From Phlyctochytrium arcticum (Eukaryota > Chytridiomycota > Chytridiomycetes > Chytridiales > Chytridiaceae), in the NCBI GenBank assembly GCA_025602905.1, contig JAHLKI010000003.1:1240001-1304000 (forward strand): a stretch of 64,000 nt of DNA, given 5' to 3'. Position numbers and translations under genes: made by a program. Below, in pieces: positions 9,985 through 20,933 of this stretch; the stretch's first letter is position 1, and every line of letters begins with the position of its first letter. The notes under the pieces were generated by a model. That model worked only from the letters and a program-made list of their open reading frames with translations. It was not told the origin of the DNA and ran no database searches.

Positions 9985-10740
9985 TGTCTAGTGATCTTGG
10001 GTATATGATGACGAGATGTTGCAGATAGATGATGAGAAGGTATGACGCCCCGGCTCGTTAAAAACACTACAGGTCAACCCAGTGGGAGAAACCGCTGGAG
10101 CAAAAAAAGAGTTCCGGGTATTTGATGATGTGACTTTGTTTAACCGCCGCAGTGCATAATTCTTGGTTGCCTGCAGTAGATGAAGATATGGTGGAAACAT
10201 CCGCAGTATCATTTGCTGATTTGTCTTTCACGATCTTGATTCCGTATTTCACAGTATTGCTGCTCTGTCGTATTTGAAGATATAGCTTGCTTGTGCTGTC
10301 CTCTCATGAGGTAGTGGACACTCGCTTGTGATGTCACCTCTTGAGAGTACTGGAATCCGACTGATGCAGCATTGATGTGTCTTGTGTTGATTGCGGGTGA
10401 ATCCTTGCGGTAGTGTAATCCCGTATCGGCCATGCCTGGCTATGATATGAACAAAGAAAGATTTGTCAGAACGTGTACATATGTCATGATGTATGTTCAC
10501 TTAAATTTGTTTTCTGAATGCCAGTGCATGCTCGTATTTCGTCGTCCTTTCTTCCACAGGACTTCAGCAGTCCCCTCAATGTCTGGGTCCGTGCCGATGA
10601 TCTTGATATCATCCACGTAAACAACAACGGTCGTGTATCTGCTGGCAGAAGTTTGCTAATACAACTTTGCCTAATGATTGATGTGACATATCCGCGCCAT
10701 AAGCACATCCTTCAACCGTTGATACCACATACGGCGGATT
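9985..10740 (-). pseudogene. Decayed Copia reverse transcriptase region
   Basis: Only one block is secure: near 10560-10640 the minus strand reads SRYTTVVVYVDDIKIIGTDP, the Y-V-D-D catalytic box of Copia RT, followed by DIEGTAEVLWKKG. An in-frame stop precedes it. The rest down to the LTR remnant at 9968 has no clear RNase H signature. It is probably the 3' end of an element whose 3' LTR is 9785-9968. Confidence 0.65.
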
Positions 10741-10779
10741 GCGGCGTCTTGTCCCTATGGGATCTGAGGGGTGCTTGCG

Positions 10780-10940
10780 TTCTTCTGTAGAGAGCGTCTT
10801 TTGGCAGCGATTGTGTGCATACCACGGTTGTGTTCTTCTGTCTGTTGAGAACGTCTTTGGTAGTCATCATGTGCATACCACTGTTTGCGTTCTTCTGTCT
10901 GTCGAGAACGTCGTTCGGCAGCTACTGTGTGCATACCGCG
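10780..10940. repeat. Degenerate tandem repeat, ~53-58 bp unit, three copies
   Basis: TTCTTCTGT recurs at about 10780, 10833 and 10890, each followed by GAGAACGTC-like sequence and GTGTGCATACC (10813, 10871, 10929). Units differ by roughly a quarter of positions, so it is old. No coding role seen. Confidence 0.6.
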
Positions 10941-10945
10941 CGATT

Positions 10946-12189
10946 TATCTGGGCGCACAAGTCTGTCCGTTTTTTTTGGCTCTTCTCGTACCCTGGACCT
11001 CAGTCAACCGAGCTCCTGTGGAGCCTGCAGGCGTTCCCGCGATAATGTGGTTGACCGTCCCTCGATGTCGCTCTGCGGGCGCTGTGCGCTTCCGCAATTC
11101 TATGAGCCGTTCTCGCATGCCATCTGGCACACCGATGTGGATTTAACCATACATAGTATCATGCCTGCGCACTTGAATTCAGGTATTGGAGCATCGGTTA
11201 ATGGGTCAATCACTTTTTTGTCCCAAGGCAAATATGTGGACTACTTGGCCACATACCAACTTTGAGGAACGGAACTCGCGGATCTGTGTTATTGGAAATA
11301 TAGACGCATAGTTTTGGTCAGAATAGCCACGGCCAGATTGCCTGTGCAGCTACGGGTTCTTGAATCCGCTGAGGGCAGCGATTTGCATAGTCATTGGATT
11401 CAAATTTTTTGAGGTGAAGATACCTTGGTCTTGCCGGTCATGAATAGGTTTTTTTTCGTGGATGTCAACGATCCAGATGACAAAAAATACTTCCAAAGGT
11501 ATGCGAACAATGTTGTTGATGTCTGCATCCACCTGACACAAAATTGTATTAGAAAGACTTCTTTGCTATTGGGCTTGTTTGTACCCTAGGAAAAATCCCT
11601 TTGCTTGCACCAAGATCCCATTTCTGTATAGACTGCTTTGAAGACTTCGTTGCATACAAGGTTATTGACAGTAGTGAACAACAAAACTTTGCTTCATTGT
11701 TCAAGAGAGGACGTGCAACTTGATGCAAGAATGAGGGCCCGACATGGGAAATGCCCGGAACAACTTCTCTGCACAACGACGAGAACGTGGATGAAGCCAA
11801 CTCTGCGCAATCCAACCTGACAACCCATTCGACGGATGATGTTGTGCTGTCCACTTTTGCTGACGTGGTCAACCATTGGTTCCTTTACGAATTCTGCAAA
11901 ATTCGGCATCTTTTGGTGGTTTGGACAATGTTTTGCGAAGTATTCTGCCAGAGTTGACCATGTGCGATTCTTCAGAACTGCCAGACGCTGCTGTGTGGGC
12001 CCCTTCCAGGAGAGCACAATTAACAACGCAAACATCGGGTGCCCAGAATGCACTTGATCAACTAATGCTACGGAGAATTCAGGGCCATGTTACCCCGGGT
12101 GACACCTCCCCTGCCTTTCGTGGTGACCAACCTCGTTTTTGCCATCGGCAGGCCCATCTATGGAGATGCAAATACACATTATGTCCAAT
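10946..12189. other. No gene recognised
   Basis: Several short open frames exist on both strands but none shows a family motif I trust. Because a Helitron helicase piece begins at about 12190 on the plus strand, some of this may be badly decayed Helitron upstream sequence; that is inference only. Confidence 0.4.
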
Positions 12190-12720
12190 TGTTTCACTGA
12201 AGCCGCGGCAATTTCTGTCTAACAAGTATGAACACCAAGCAGCTTACTCTTTTTATGATGGTTGCGGACGCCCTTGCCCAGCAATGGCGATCTTGGGGGA
12301 GAAGGAGGAACTGGAAAATCCAGAGTTATGCAGGCATTTGCGCTCTTATTTGCTAGACTTGCACAGGACTCCGCTAGTATTTTCGCTGCTTCTTCGGGGA
12401 CAGCTGCTAAGAAAATTGATGGCAATTTGTATCACAGTGCGTTGACAGTCGGTTAATATGTGAAGAAAAAACCGCAATCCACCAAAGGTGATCCCGCGTG
12501 CCATCAGTGGTCAGGGAGGAAATTGATTGTCATTGATGAAATAAGTATAGTTGGCTGCAAGCATTTCCTGCAAATCGAGGCCAAATTGTGCAACTTGTGG
12601 AGTGAAGTTATTGGATGTCAGGACGGACCGTTTGGGGGCATGCCTATTGTATTATCGACCAGTAATTTCATGCAGTTCCCTCCTGTGAAAGATACAGGTG
12701 AACCTGGATCAGTTGAGACT
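12190..12720 (+). pseudogene. Helitron PIF1-type helicase fragment
   Basis: The plus strand reads MNTKQLTLFMMVADALAQQW, then after a frameshift near 12290 the Walker A block GGEGGTGKSRVMQAF, SSGTAAKKIDGNLYHSAL, then the Walker B region RKLIVIDEISIVG and GGMPIVLSTSNFMQFPPV. In Helitron helicases the last block is normally L-S-G-D-F-x-Q-F-P-P-V; here GD has become TSN, so a conserved Asp is lost. A stop at 12453-12455 separates two segments. About 170 of some 600 helicase residues remain. It lies on the opposite strand from the Helitron piece at 1-597 and is a separate copy. Confidence 0.88.
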
Positions 12721-12744
12721 GGGTTAGCCAATAATTTTCCATGA

Positions 12745-13150
12745 GGTTTTGATTGGGACTTGAAAATATCCAGCATACTTGGTACTGTGTTAGCAAATAA
12801 AATCCCAAGTCCCGTCCTATTTAAAATTTCCTGGATTAGCCGATAATTAGGGTTGGATGAGTCAATCCCTGCTTAGCCCTGCGTGTCAGTTTCAGAGGCA
12901 ACTTGCGATGCGTCGCGTGTCTTAGCATCTCACAGTGTCTGCAGCTCAACGGTCTGAACCATTGGCCAGCTTACACATAAACTTCCTTCAAATCACTGTT
13001 TGGCATTGAAATGAATGATTTGCTGCATCTTCAACTAGTTTGGAATGGTCTGTAACTGCTGGAAGAAACCGGACTCTGTTCTGATGATTTCCGCACTTTG
13101 TTCCAGGAATGTGATAAAATTGGACATGGTCTGATGCCCTGACTACGTAT
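12745..13150. other. No gene recognised
   Basis: AT-moderate sequence with stops in all frames. GGGTTAGCCAATAATT at 12722 is partly echoed near 12834 (GGATTAGCCGATAATT), which might be a small duplication. Nothing else is supported. Confidence 0.4.
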
Positions 13151-13169
13151 CATTTATGGCATCAACCGC

Positions 13170-15656
13170 CAATGAGTTTTAGTCTTAAAATGTGTAGGAG
13201 AGCGTCTTTGCAAGATGGCAATTCTCTGGTAATTGGCCCAATTCCTATAGTAAAAGGAGCTAGGGTTCAATGCTTGTTGGGCTGTCCCGCACTCATTAAA
13301 ATGAGTGCTCACCACGCTTCGCGTGGCGGGCACGAGTACTTGTACTTGCAGCCACGGTAACTCGCGCGGAGGCCGGTGCCTTGCAGATATGTCTGTTGCC
13401 ATCTGTCCACTGGAGTATGTTGACATTGACTGCAAAAACTGATGTGAACTCCTTCTTTCCCATCACTCGGAGAAATTTTTCAGCCTTGAGGTGGGTCTCG
13501 ACATCCTTGACCGAGGCGAGAGGTGATTGAGGGCAAGGCGTGTTGAAATTGCAGTCAAACGCACGTACGTGGGCAGCATTGCAAGATGGTTGTTGCTCAC
13601 GTTTTTGTGAAACCGGTTTTGCTTTGCATAGGCGACGGACGCCAAACATGAAAGACATGCGAGGACGTTCATCAACCTTGTCAATCTGGAGTCCGTCAGG
13701 GCCGAGAATGAAAGGTAGTCTCGTAATGGCGCAACAATGAACGGTAGCTCACAGAAGGAACATTTGTTGTGATTGCAGTAGCGTTCCCGAGCTTCTAGCA
13801 TCATTCGATTCGACTTGAAGGTTTCTCAGTTGTCACCCCATTCTACTTCGATAGTGGAGCTGGGTTGATAGGTTGGGAACTTCTGTTGCCTGACCCATTT
13901 GTTGTTGATCATCAGGGTATCGCACCCGGTGTTGACAAGAATACTGGCCATCTTGCCATTGAACTTCCCATGAACGACAAAGCTATTTTGAGCAATTACC
14001 AGTTCAGGTCCAGAAGCAACACGGCGTGGAGCACAACGATCTTCATTCAAGGAACCTCCAATCGGTGCAACCCGAACAACGCCAGACGGCTGCATTGGTT
14101 TAGATGATCCCTTGACCTCCGATCGTGTATCTCCTTGTTGCGTAGCTTGTGATTGTGGACTCGAGGACTGAACTTCTTTGGTAAATGTAAGAGTGGACAC
14201 AGTATTGAAGGATACGGTTTTTTTTGAATTAGAAAGGTTATTTAAAACAAAAGGATCATCTAATCAGACCAAACCATCCTGCGGCAAACGACCTGTGTCG
14301 TTATTGCTTGCCGGATCTAGTTTGTTGGATCGTGGCATTTGGCAGACCAATGGGTGCCACTATTGCACCAGTACCACCAAATGCGGTCTGCCTTGGCCTG
14401 CTGGTTGGTTTTGCGAGGTCCGGGAGATGAACTTGACCCGGATCCGCTGGCTCCAGCGTTGGCTCCACGCCCTTGGTAAGCAAAGGGCTTCCCGTGGTTG
14501 TGGGTTTTGCCATTTGCCGCAGACGTTGGCTTTGGGACTCTTTCTACCACCATTCTTCGCCGGGCCATTATTGGCAGCCGGCACGGAGGCGGGACCGTTG
14601 CCTTTTCCGGTTCCACCCACGACAGGGACATATGCCCCATCATTGTTGCATCCCCCCGCTTGGAGGGTTTAAAAGGTTGCGGTTTGGATCTGGGTGAGGT
14701 TGGCCTCGGGATGCATTCCGTAAACAGCCTGCAACAGGCAACTCCAAAATTCCCCTCCCCATTCCAGTCTGTCACAAAAGTAGGGTCGCGTCTGATCGTT
14801 GTCAATGGGGCTACGGGCAGTGATGGTGGTTCTCAATTCGCCAGTGATCCTGTTGAAGGCGGAGATATAGGCCGAGAAATTTCAGCACGTGAGCTGATGG
14901 AGCCTTGCCAAAATGGCGTCCCGCGAGTTTTGTGGCTTAAAGCGGTCCCTGAGCTTTGCTTCAAACTCCTCCCGGTTTGCGGGTCTCTTGGTCAGGGTCA
15001 TGGAGGAAAACCAGTACTTGGCTGTTCCCTCAGGGGCGCGTTCCATGTAATCCACGAACGATCGCCCCGCGCGCTGATCCTTGTTCGCGGGAGAATGGTC
15101 AAGGAAAGCATAATGCTTATCCAAGAAGTCACGGATCAACTTTGAGCCTTGCGCTGGAGTGACTTGTTTTGCATCAAGTCAAACAAGTTTCCTTGTTGGC
15201 CACTGCCATCGCGAGCAACCACGTCAGCTTTGAGCGAAGCAATCTTCTCAGTCAAGGATGTGAGAATTGCTGTAAGCTGTTGTTTGCCCGTAATGTCAGC
15301 GATGGCTCCTCCAAGAGTGGATGCCGCGGGGGTGGCATTACCTGAGAGGGAAACACCAGTCATCCCCGTAGGTCCCTCAGAGGGCCTAACCACGTCTCTC
15401 GGGGGCTCTTTGTCGACCATCACGGGTACAACACCTCCGCATGGTTGTCTGTGCTGGTCAAACCAGTCTCCTGAGCATCTGTTTCTCCAGCAATGGAGGA
15501 TGCCTCAGAATCCTGGCCAATCTCTCCAGCCTCAGTTTGGTCTTCACCCAGGAGAGGGGGTCCGCCCTGTATAGTACTAGAGACGGGGCCCTCTTCACTC
15601 GGCTTGCCTTTGCTTTTGGTCTTGCGCGCCACGGCCTGCTTTTGTCCAGAACCCAT
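13170..15656 (-). pseudogene. Ty3/Gypsy gag and aspartic protease region
   Basis: Starts at ATG 15656 (MGSGQKQAVARKTKSKGKPS). The gag core near 15139-14882 reads FVDYMERAPEGTAKYWFSSM and FEAKLRDRFKP. A basic Gly/Ser-rich linker leads to a damaged zinc knuckle near 14340 (WYWCNSGTHWSAKC; the first Cys of CX2CX4HX4C is lost). The protease near 13930 reads FNGKMASILVNTGCDTLMIN, with NTG in place of the catalytic DTG/DSG. Below 13658 weak pol-linker sequence (GKKEFTSVFAVNV) resembles the equivalent part of the Gypsy at 62.5 kb. Several frameshifts are present. No RT is found here; the element is truncated near 13170. Confidence 0.85.
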
Positions 15657-16500
15657 GTTAAAAGGAACAAAGATTAGAAAGAAGTAAAAGACGCAAAAAA
15701 AGTAGAAGCGAAAGGTCGAGTTGAAATGGTCATCGGACGGTTTGAAACAAAGTGAGCTCTCTTTGTAACATCACAGAGGTTAATGACATCATCATCTTGT
15801 GACCAAAAATGGGGACAGAAAATCATGATTGGCTGAATTTGAAGGACATGTCACTGCGCCACGTTTTCAATTGAGCTTTGTTCACTTCACACAGCGTACG
15901 GCCTACGCACGTGGCCACTAGTAGGATTGTTGATTGGGTGGTGCTACCTGTAGCGTGTTTGGGTAAAAGTGGTATGGACAGTAATGCACCTTCCCAGGGT
16001 GCGTGAGTAGGGTTGTGTATTGCTTTAGTGCAGAGGAAAACGAAAGCGGAAGGAGTATGAAATGTACAATGCAGGATGGGATATACAAAAAGAAAAAGAA
16101 AACAACACATGTGATGTGGCACGGCACTGCGCTGTTTACGCAGTTGTGCGGACAATGCGCAGCAAACCACGAGCCCACTGCAATAACGTAGGATGGCGGT
16201 CACGCAGCATGTTGTTGTGAAGGAGCTCATTGTGTGCTAGATTCGGACCATGCTTGCTGTAGTTCTTGTTCTGTGTGCCCCCTATATTATACAGCCACTT
16301 TTGAGCCTTCCAATTTCGTATCCGGAGGAAGGAGCGGTACTAACGGAGCGGAGATGCAGGTTCTCTGCTTATGTAGCAAACGGCGATTCAACAACGCTGT
16401 AAGCATGCCGCGGCCCTCCTACACGCTTCCCCGCTAGACGTGCGACACCCGCCTCACGCTCCTACCTCTCTTTGCACGTTTTGTTTCTCCAACAGCATGC
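15657..16500. other. Upstream sequence of the Gypsy gag, no gene recognised
   Basis: A 5' LTR of the minus-strand Gypsy would be expected here, but I cannot define TG...CA ends or a second LTR. It contains AAAGAAAAAGAAAA-type purine runs near 16085 and a TGACATCATCATC stretch near 15784. Confidence 0.35.
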
Positions 16501-16756
16501 CAACATGGACTCGCTATCTCTGCATCTTCGCCCTCCAGCAACCGTGCCAAACGTCCTCTTACCCAAATGCATCGTGACCGGAAATGGACTGCATCCTTCC
16601 CCATACTCCAACAACAGCACCACTCTCTGCTTACACCGGCGTCTATGTTCACTTCCTCAACTGAGTCAACTCCACCATACAATTTCCCGCATTCTTTTTA
16701 TTCCACAATAGGGGGTTTCAAAGTTGCCCAAAACGCCGTGTATTTTGAGTTGAAAA

Positions 16757-16820
16757 AAACCGTTTATTTTGCCAAATAACGAGCCCTGGGAGCTGGTTAT
16801 TTGCCTGAAATAAACGGTTT
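16757..16820. repeat. Short inverted repeat (fold-back, MITE-like)
   Basis: The left arm starts AAACCGTTTATTTTGCCAAA and the right arm is the near reverse complement ending AAATAAACGGTTT, with a spacer of about 8 bp (CCTGGGAG). The sequence ATTTTGAGTTGAAA (left) and ATTTGAGTTGAAAT (right) also occurs as a direct copy on both sides. Confidence 0.65.
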
Positions 16821-17301
16821 ATTTGAGTTGAAATACAACTTTTGCTGTGCCACTGGTGCCCTCGCACTTGCACCACTAGAGAGCGCGCTTGTGTTTCCTG
16901 TGCGCGTCCTGGGTTGACATGGCTTGTTGCCATGACAGGCCTTGGTAGCTATGGTACCCCCGGCAGCACTCTTTTGGCAGCACCATCCTCCATCCTGAAG
17001 CACCATCTCGGTTTGCGCACTCCTCTCACAATTCCAGCAGGCGTCACCAGGCTATCACCCCACTATACCTTCTACTCGAGTACATAGCTTGACAACAAAA
17101 CTTCTCTGCACCAGCCCATCCTCGCGCCCATCATCAACATCTTTAAATCGCGCTGGGCATCTTGACACCAACACCACTCCCCTCACAACCACATACAGTA
17201 CATCCCCCCACCCACCCGACCTGCGTGCGACCACTATGAAATTGGTGATTCGGACGACGAGTTACCACAAGCCTACGGCGAACACCATGTACAACTGAAG
17301 G

Positions 17302-17676
17302 GTGTTGATCGAGCTTGGATGCAGGCCTTCAAAAGCCTGTGAAGCAGACAACGTGTCGTTGTATCATGGCATCGTTGAGAAATCAGAGACTGGCTCTTGC
17401 AAAAACTGTGACTCCGACAAGGATTCCGATGGCAACGGCAACCGTGAAGTCCAACGCGGACAATGGCATTACTTCGAGGATATTTTAGAAACAGAATATC
17501 TCCCTGTAGGCTACTATGAGTTTCAGGATGCTCTGCAAAAATGGCTTGAGTTCCGTAAGAGTGATGACTGGGACGGGGATCTGTACAGCCCGTATTACAT
17601 TCTCGAACACTCTTCTGATGCGACAATAACAAATACGCCTATGGTCTTGGGTTGGAATGGAGTATGTTATGAGTGA
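17302..17676 (+). CDS. Hypothetical acidic protein fragment
   Basis: An open frame of about 124 codons without an ATG at its start (probably an internal exon or broken 5' end). It reads CKNCDSDKDSDGNGNREV and then ILETEYLPVGYYEFQDALQK, WLEFRKSDDWDGDLYSPYYI. Composition (W, Y, acidic) looks protein-like rather than random, but I recognise no family. It lies just upstream of the hAT/Harbinger nest; AATAAA-like signal (CAATAAAACTTG) appears at about 17770. Could be the end of a decayed gene whose front is at 17.2 kb (YEIGDSDDELPQAYGEHH is readable there in a different frame). Confidence 0.35.
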   Translation: MLIELGCRPSKACEADNVSLYHGIVEKSETGSCKNCDSDKDSDGNGNREVQRGQWHYFEDILETEYLPVGYYEFQDALQKWLEFRKSDDWDGDLYSPYYILEHSSDATITNTPMVLGWNGVCYE

Positions 17677-17891
17677 GCATTTTATTAGAACAACGCTCTA
17701 TGGTAGACTTGCACTAGCTACACTGTGATAAAATAATTTTGTTTTGAAGAAATATATGTCGTCTGCTCAATAAAACTTGTTCCAGCTTTCAAATCGTGCA
17801 TCCTAGGGGCCAGTGCAAACAAACGGACGTCCGTGCTCCCACGCCCCAGCCATGCGGCCGTCCTTCCCTTGTTTCTCTAGTCGTATATATG

Positions 17892-17949
17892 CAGGACTGG
17901 CACGGCAAGGTTTAAATGTGGAAGGTTTAATCAGGTTTGAATAAAACCT
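17892..17949 (+). repeat. hAT left terminal and subterminal repeats
   Basis: Terminal CAGGACTGG followed by three AGGTTT motifs and the 17-bp AGGTTTGAATAAAACCT, which is found inverted at the right end. Confidence 0.8.
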
Positions 17950-18107
17950 AAAATTACAACTAGTGCTGAGAAAACGTTTGACCTGGAAGTATGATTCATT
18001 CTGACTCCCGGTTGTAGTCGGAGTTGAATTTGAGATTTGAGATTTCGAGATCTTTCCCCAGCATTATCTCGAGATCACAAGCCGACAGCATTGACATTGA
18101 ATACAAG

Positions 18108-20227
18108 ATGACCGACCCCAATGACAACACACATGACCATTAGGACACTTCTGACCCAGAGACGGATGGTACTCCGCAACCCGGCAGCGCCACCACGCAA
18201 ACACCGAAAGGCTGTCCAATCAGCACTTTCTGGGAAGAATTCACCACCAATGCTAAACCTTGAAAAACAAAGTTTGTACCCTGCAACCACTGCAAAGAAA
18301 TTGTTAGCATTCACAAGAAGTCAGAGAACGCGAAAAAGCATATGGCCTTGCACTGTCCTCCGTACAAAACGAAAATGGACGGATTGGCAGCACACCCTCC
18401 CTGGTATGATAAGCTCATTGCTGAGGGCGCAAGCAGTGTCGCAACGAAGAAAAGAAAGACGGGTCCGACGCCTAGTGGCAACCAAAGGTCTATGGCTGCG
18501 TTTGTATTGCCCAAAATGAATGCTGCTTCGAAGGCAAAGTTTCAAGAGCAACTCGCCATGCATTTCTTTGTGACGGCCACCTCATTCCAGAGGATTGAAG
18601 AGCCATACCTGAAAGCCGCCATCAAACTGTTGAGAACAGATGCCCATCTAGTTCCAAATCGACGGCAACTAAGCGGACCGTTGCTTGATAAATGTTACAA
18701 AATGGTAAAGTCAAAGACTGACACTGTCTTGCAATCTAATTCGTTACATGCCTGTCTGATTTCTGACGCTTGGTCGAATGTGCACAATGAGTCAATTTTC
18801 AATTACATGGCCACGATACCACCTGCTAAGTCTATCTTCCTCGAGTCTGTGTCAAACCGTCTGCAGGGCCATTCAGCAGAATGGATTGCAGAAGACTTAG
18901 CGCGTGTGATTAGAAAAGACAACATTAATTTTGTTGGCGCGGTCACAGACAACACGACGACAAACAAAAACGCATGGGCAATCCTAGCAGCTGAATTTCC
19001 GGCACTATACTTCCAAGGATGCACCTCCCACGGATTGCACCTCTTGGTCAAAGACATCTTTGCTGCCACAAAAACCAAAAAAATGGATCCACTGTCGCCA
19101 CGCTCCCCGATGGATATCCCTTTGAATATCTGCAATTTTTTGTCAAAGATGCAAAGGAGGTTGTTAAATTTTTTATCAATCACCACGTCATCAAGGCAAA
19201 ATTGTCTGACATGCAGGACAAGGAGAACTTATGCCGACTGGCTTTGCCAGCACCGACCTGATGGGGCTCCTTGCAAAACTGCTTGAAGACAGTGCTTGCT
19301 TCTGAACATCTGCTGCACGCCTTTGTCCAGGAGCAAGATTTCGTAGCCGGCACTCTGAAACAACGGACTCAACGCCAGGCGATCAAGGATATCCTTACTA
19401 ATAACTCTTTCAAGGACCTTCTGGAGAAAGGCCTTTGCCTACTCGAAGTGATCGACAAGTTGATTGTGAAATATCAATCAGATTCTTGTCCCATCAGCGA
19501 AATTGTTCCTGATTCCGCGCGCTCCCCCTCAAGTTTGAAGAGCTCAAGTTTACAGGCATGCTAAACCGGATGGAGTACTGTATACCTACATTCATAAGCT
19601 TGTTCTGTATCGATTTGGCTTTACAGTATGTATGGAGCGGCGCATGGTCTCGCCTATATATTGGACCCGCAATTTTTGGGAGAAAAGCTTTCCCACATGG
19701 AGAAGAAGCCAATTGAAGACCATTTGTTCAACCGCCCCATTGACAACACAACACCGGCAGATGAGGCTCGACGAATGGATTTATGCCTAGAGTATGGGGA
19801 GTTTGTAGCGTCTGCTACACAAGACAAGACGGCCAATTCCCTCCGCTACCGCTTGCTATCCGATGGGCGTAAGACGCCTCTTCAGTACTGGAAGTCAGAT
19901 GGCTGCTCGTGGCCGACCCTCCAGGGCGTTGCTCTCAGACTGTTTACAATGGCTACCTCTAGTGCCGCCTCAGAGCGTAACTTTTCTAATTTCGGATTCG
20001 TACACTCAAAGCTCCGGAATGCATTGGAATCTGACCGTGTGGAAAAGCTCGTGTTTATCAAGACCAATTACGCGCTACTCGCAAACGCTGCTGTTGAGGG
20101 CAGCATTGAGTCGTTTCTTGAGTCGGACAGTGAGGAAGAGCCTGAGATTAACAACGGCAATGAAAGCAGTGTTGCCAACAGCAATACTGATTCCGAAGAC
20201 GGCAACAACAATTGCCATGCAGTATAG
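18108..20227 (+). pseudogene. hAT transposase with BED zinc finger and hAT dimerisation domain
   Basis: Starts at ATG 18108 (MTDPNDNTHDH), but TAG follows after 11 codons and a TGA interrupts the BED finger (FWEEFTTNAKP, stop, then FVPCNHCKEIVSIHKKSENA with Cys and His ligands). Next comes the DUF659-like region (HACLISDAWSNVHNESIFNY; VGAVTDNTTTNKNAW; GCTSHGLHLLVKDI). Frame shifts near 19100 and 19560 follow. The C-terminal dimerisation domain reads TPLQYWKSDGCSWPTLQGVA and TMATSSAASERNFSNFGFVH, then RVEKLVFIKTN. An acidic Asn-rich tail ends at 20227. The enzyme would cut at the CAGGRCTGG ends, but this copy is inactivated. Confidence 0.9.
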
Positions 20228-20753
20228 AGTCTATAGATCAGAGTGTGTTCGGAGTAGAGTAGTCAATCCAGGTAGTTCATTTAAATAGTTCATAGCAATA
20301 CTCGAATCACAGTACCAATTTCTATATCATGTTTATTTGGTGGACTGCATCAACCATTGTTAAACTATTTGAACTGTTGCTCTATTTTTGTTCAACTGAT
20401 CAAGACCACCAATCCGACTGTTCTTTCAATGCTTTCTTCACCGCATCATGTATGTTCGTTTTTCATTCTCCCAATGTCAGATTCCATTGTTCTTTTTATT
20501 ATCAGTTTTTTATTATTGATCGTTGATGTAAAGTAACATCATTTCCAATAAGAGTTCCAACAAGGGTATTCCCCTGCATGTAAAAAAAATGTGGGTCTGA
20601 GGAAAATAGATCGCGTGGCACCTTGGCAAAAGGTATTGGCGTGGACCAGTAGGCCAAGGCTCGGGCTTGAAATCACTGAAGTATGACTGGGCTATAACCT
20701 ATCCGGGTGGCTGTGCCAAGACTACGCATTTAGGTTTGATTTAGGTTTAATGC

Positions 20754-20810
20754 AGGTTTTATTCAAACCTCTTTTCTGGTTTCAAAAAATAAGGGTTTTA
20801 ACCAGCCCTG
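20754..20810 (-). repeat. hAT right terminal and subterminal repeats
   Basis: Contains AGGTTTTATTCAAACCT, the inverse of the left subterminal repeat, and ends CCAGCCCTG, the imperfect inverse of the left terminus. Confidence 0.8.
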
Positions 20811-20933
20811 TATATATGGCCAGCATAGATTGTCCCACCCCTTCCCTCCCCCCCAAACTTGACCTACAAATTGTCCGCACATTGCCACATCATCAACTAC
20901 ACTTCTCATCCATCACCCTTCCATGTTCCAACC

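Larger units (their letters stand above)
17892..20810 (+). mobile_element. hAT DNA transposon, 2919 bp, 8-bp TSD TATATATG
   Basis: Direct repeats TATATATG occupy 17884-17891 and 20811-20818. The ends are CAGGACTGG (left) and, inverted, CAGGGCTGG (right), fitting hAT termini. Inverted subterminal AGGTTTGAATAAAACCT occurs at 17933-17949 and 20754-20770 amid further AGGTTT copies, as expected for transposase-binding sites. It carries one transposase gene on the plus strand. Its target lies 123 bp upstream of the ATG of a PIF/Harbinger transposase, in a TATATATG motif that was probably that gene's TATA box. Confidence 0.9.

Noticed and set aside
15833..16230. Minus-strand frame with hydrophobic stretches (MSSFTTTCCVTAILRY)
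   Set aside because: No domain, no homologous copy, low-complexity origin (TTTCTTTTTCTTTTT); likely chance.
17823..17834. Palindrome ACGGACGTCCGT as a possible Harbinger terminus
   Set aside because: No inverted partner after 22213 and no TWA duplication could be found.
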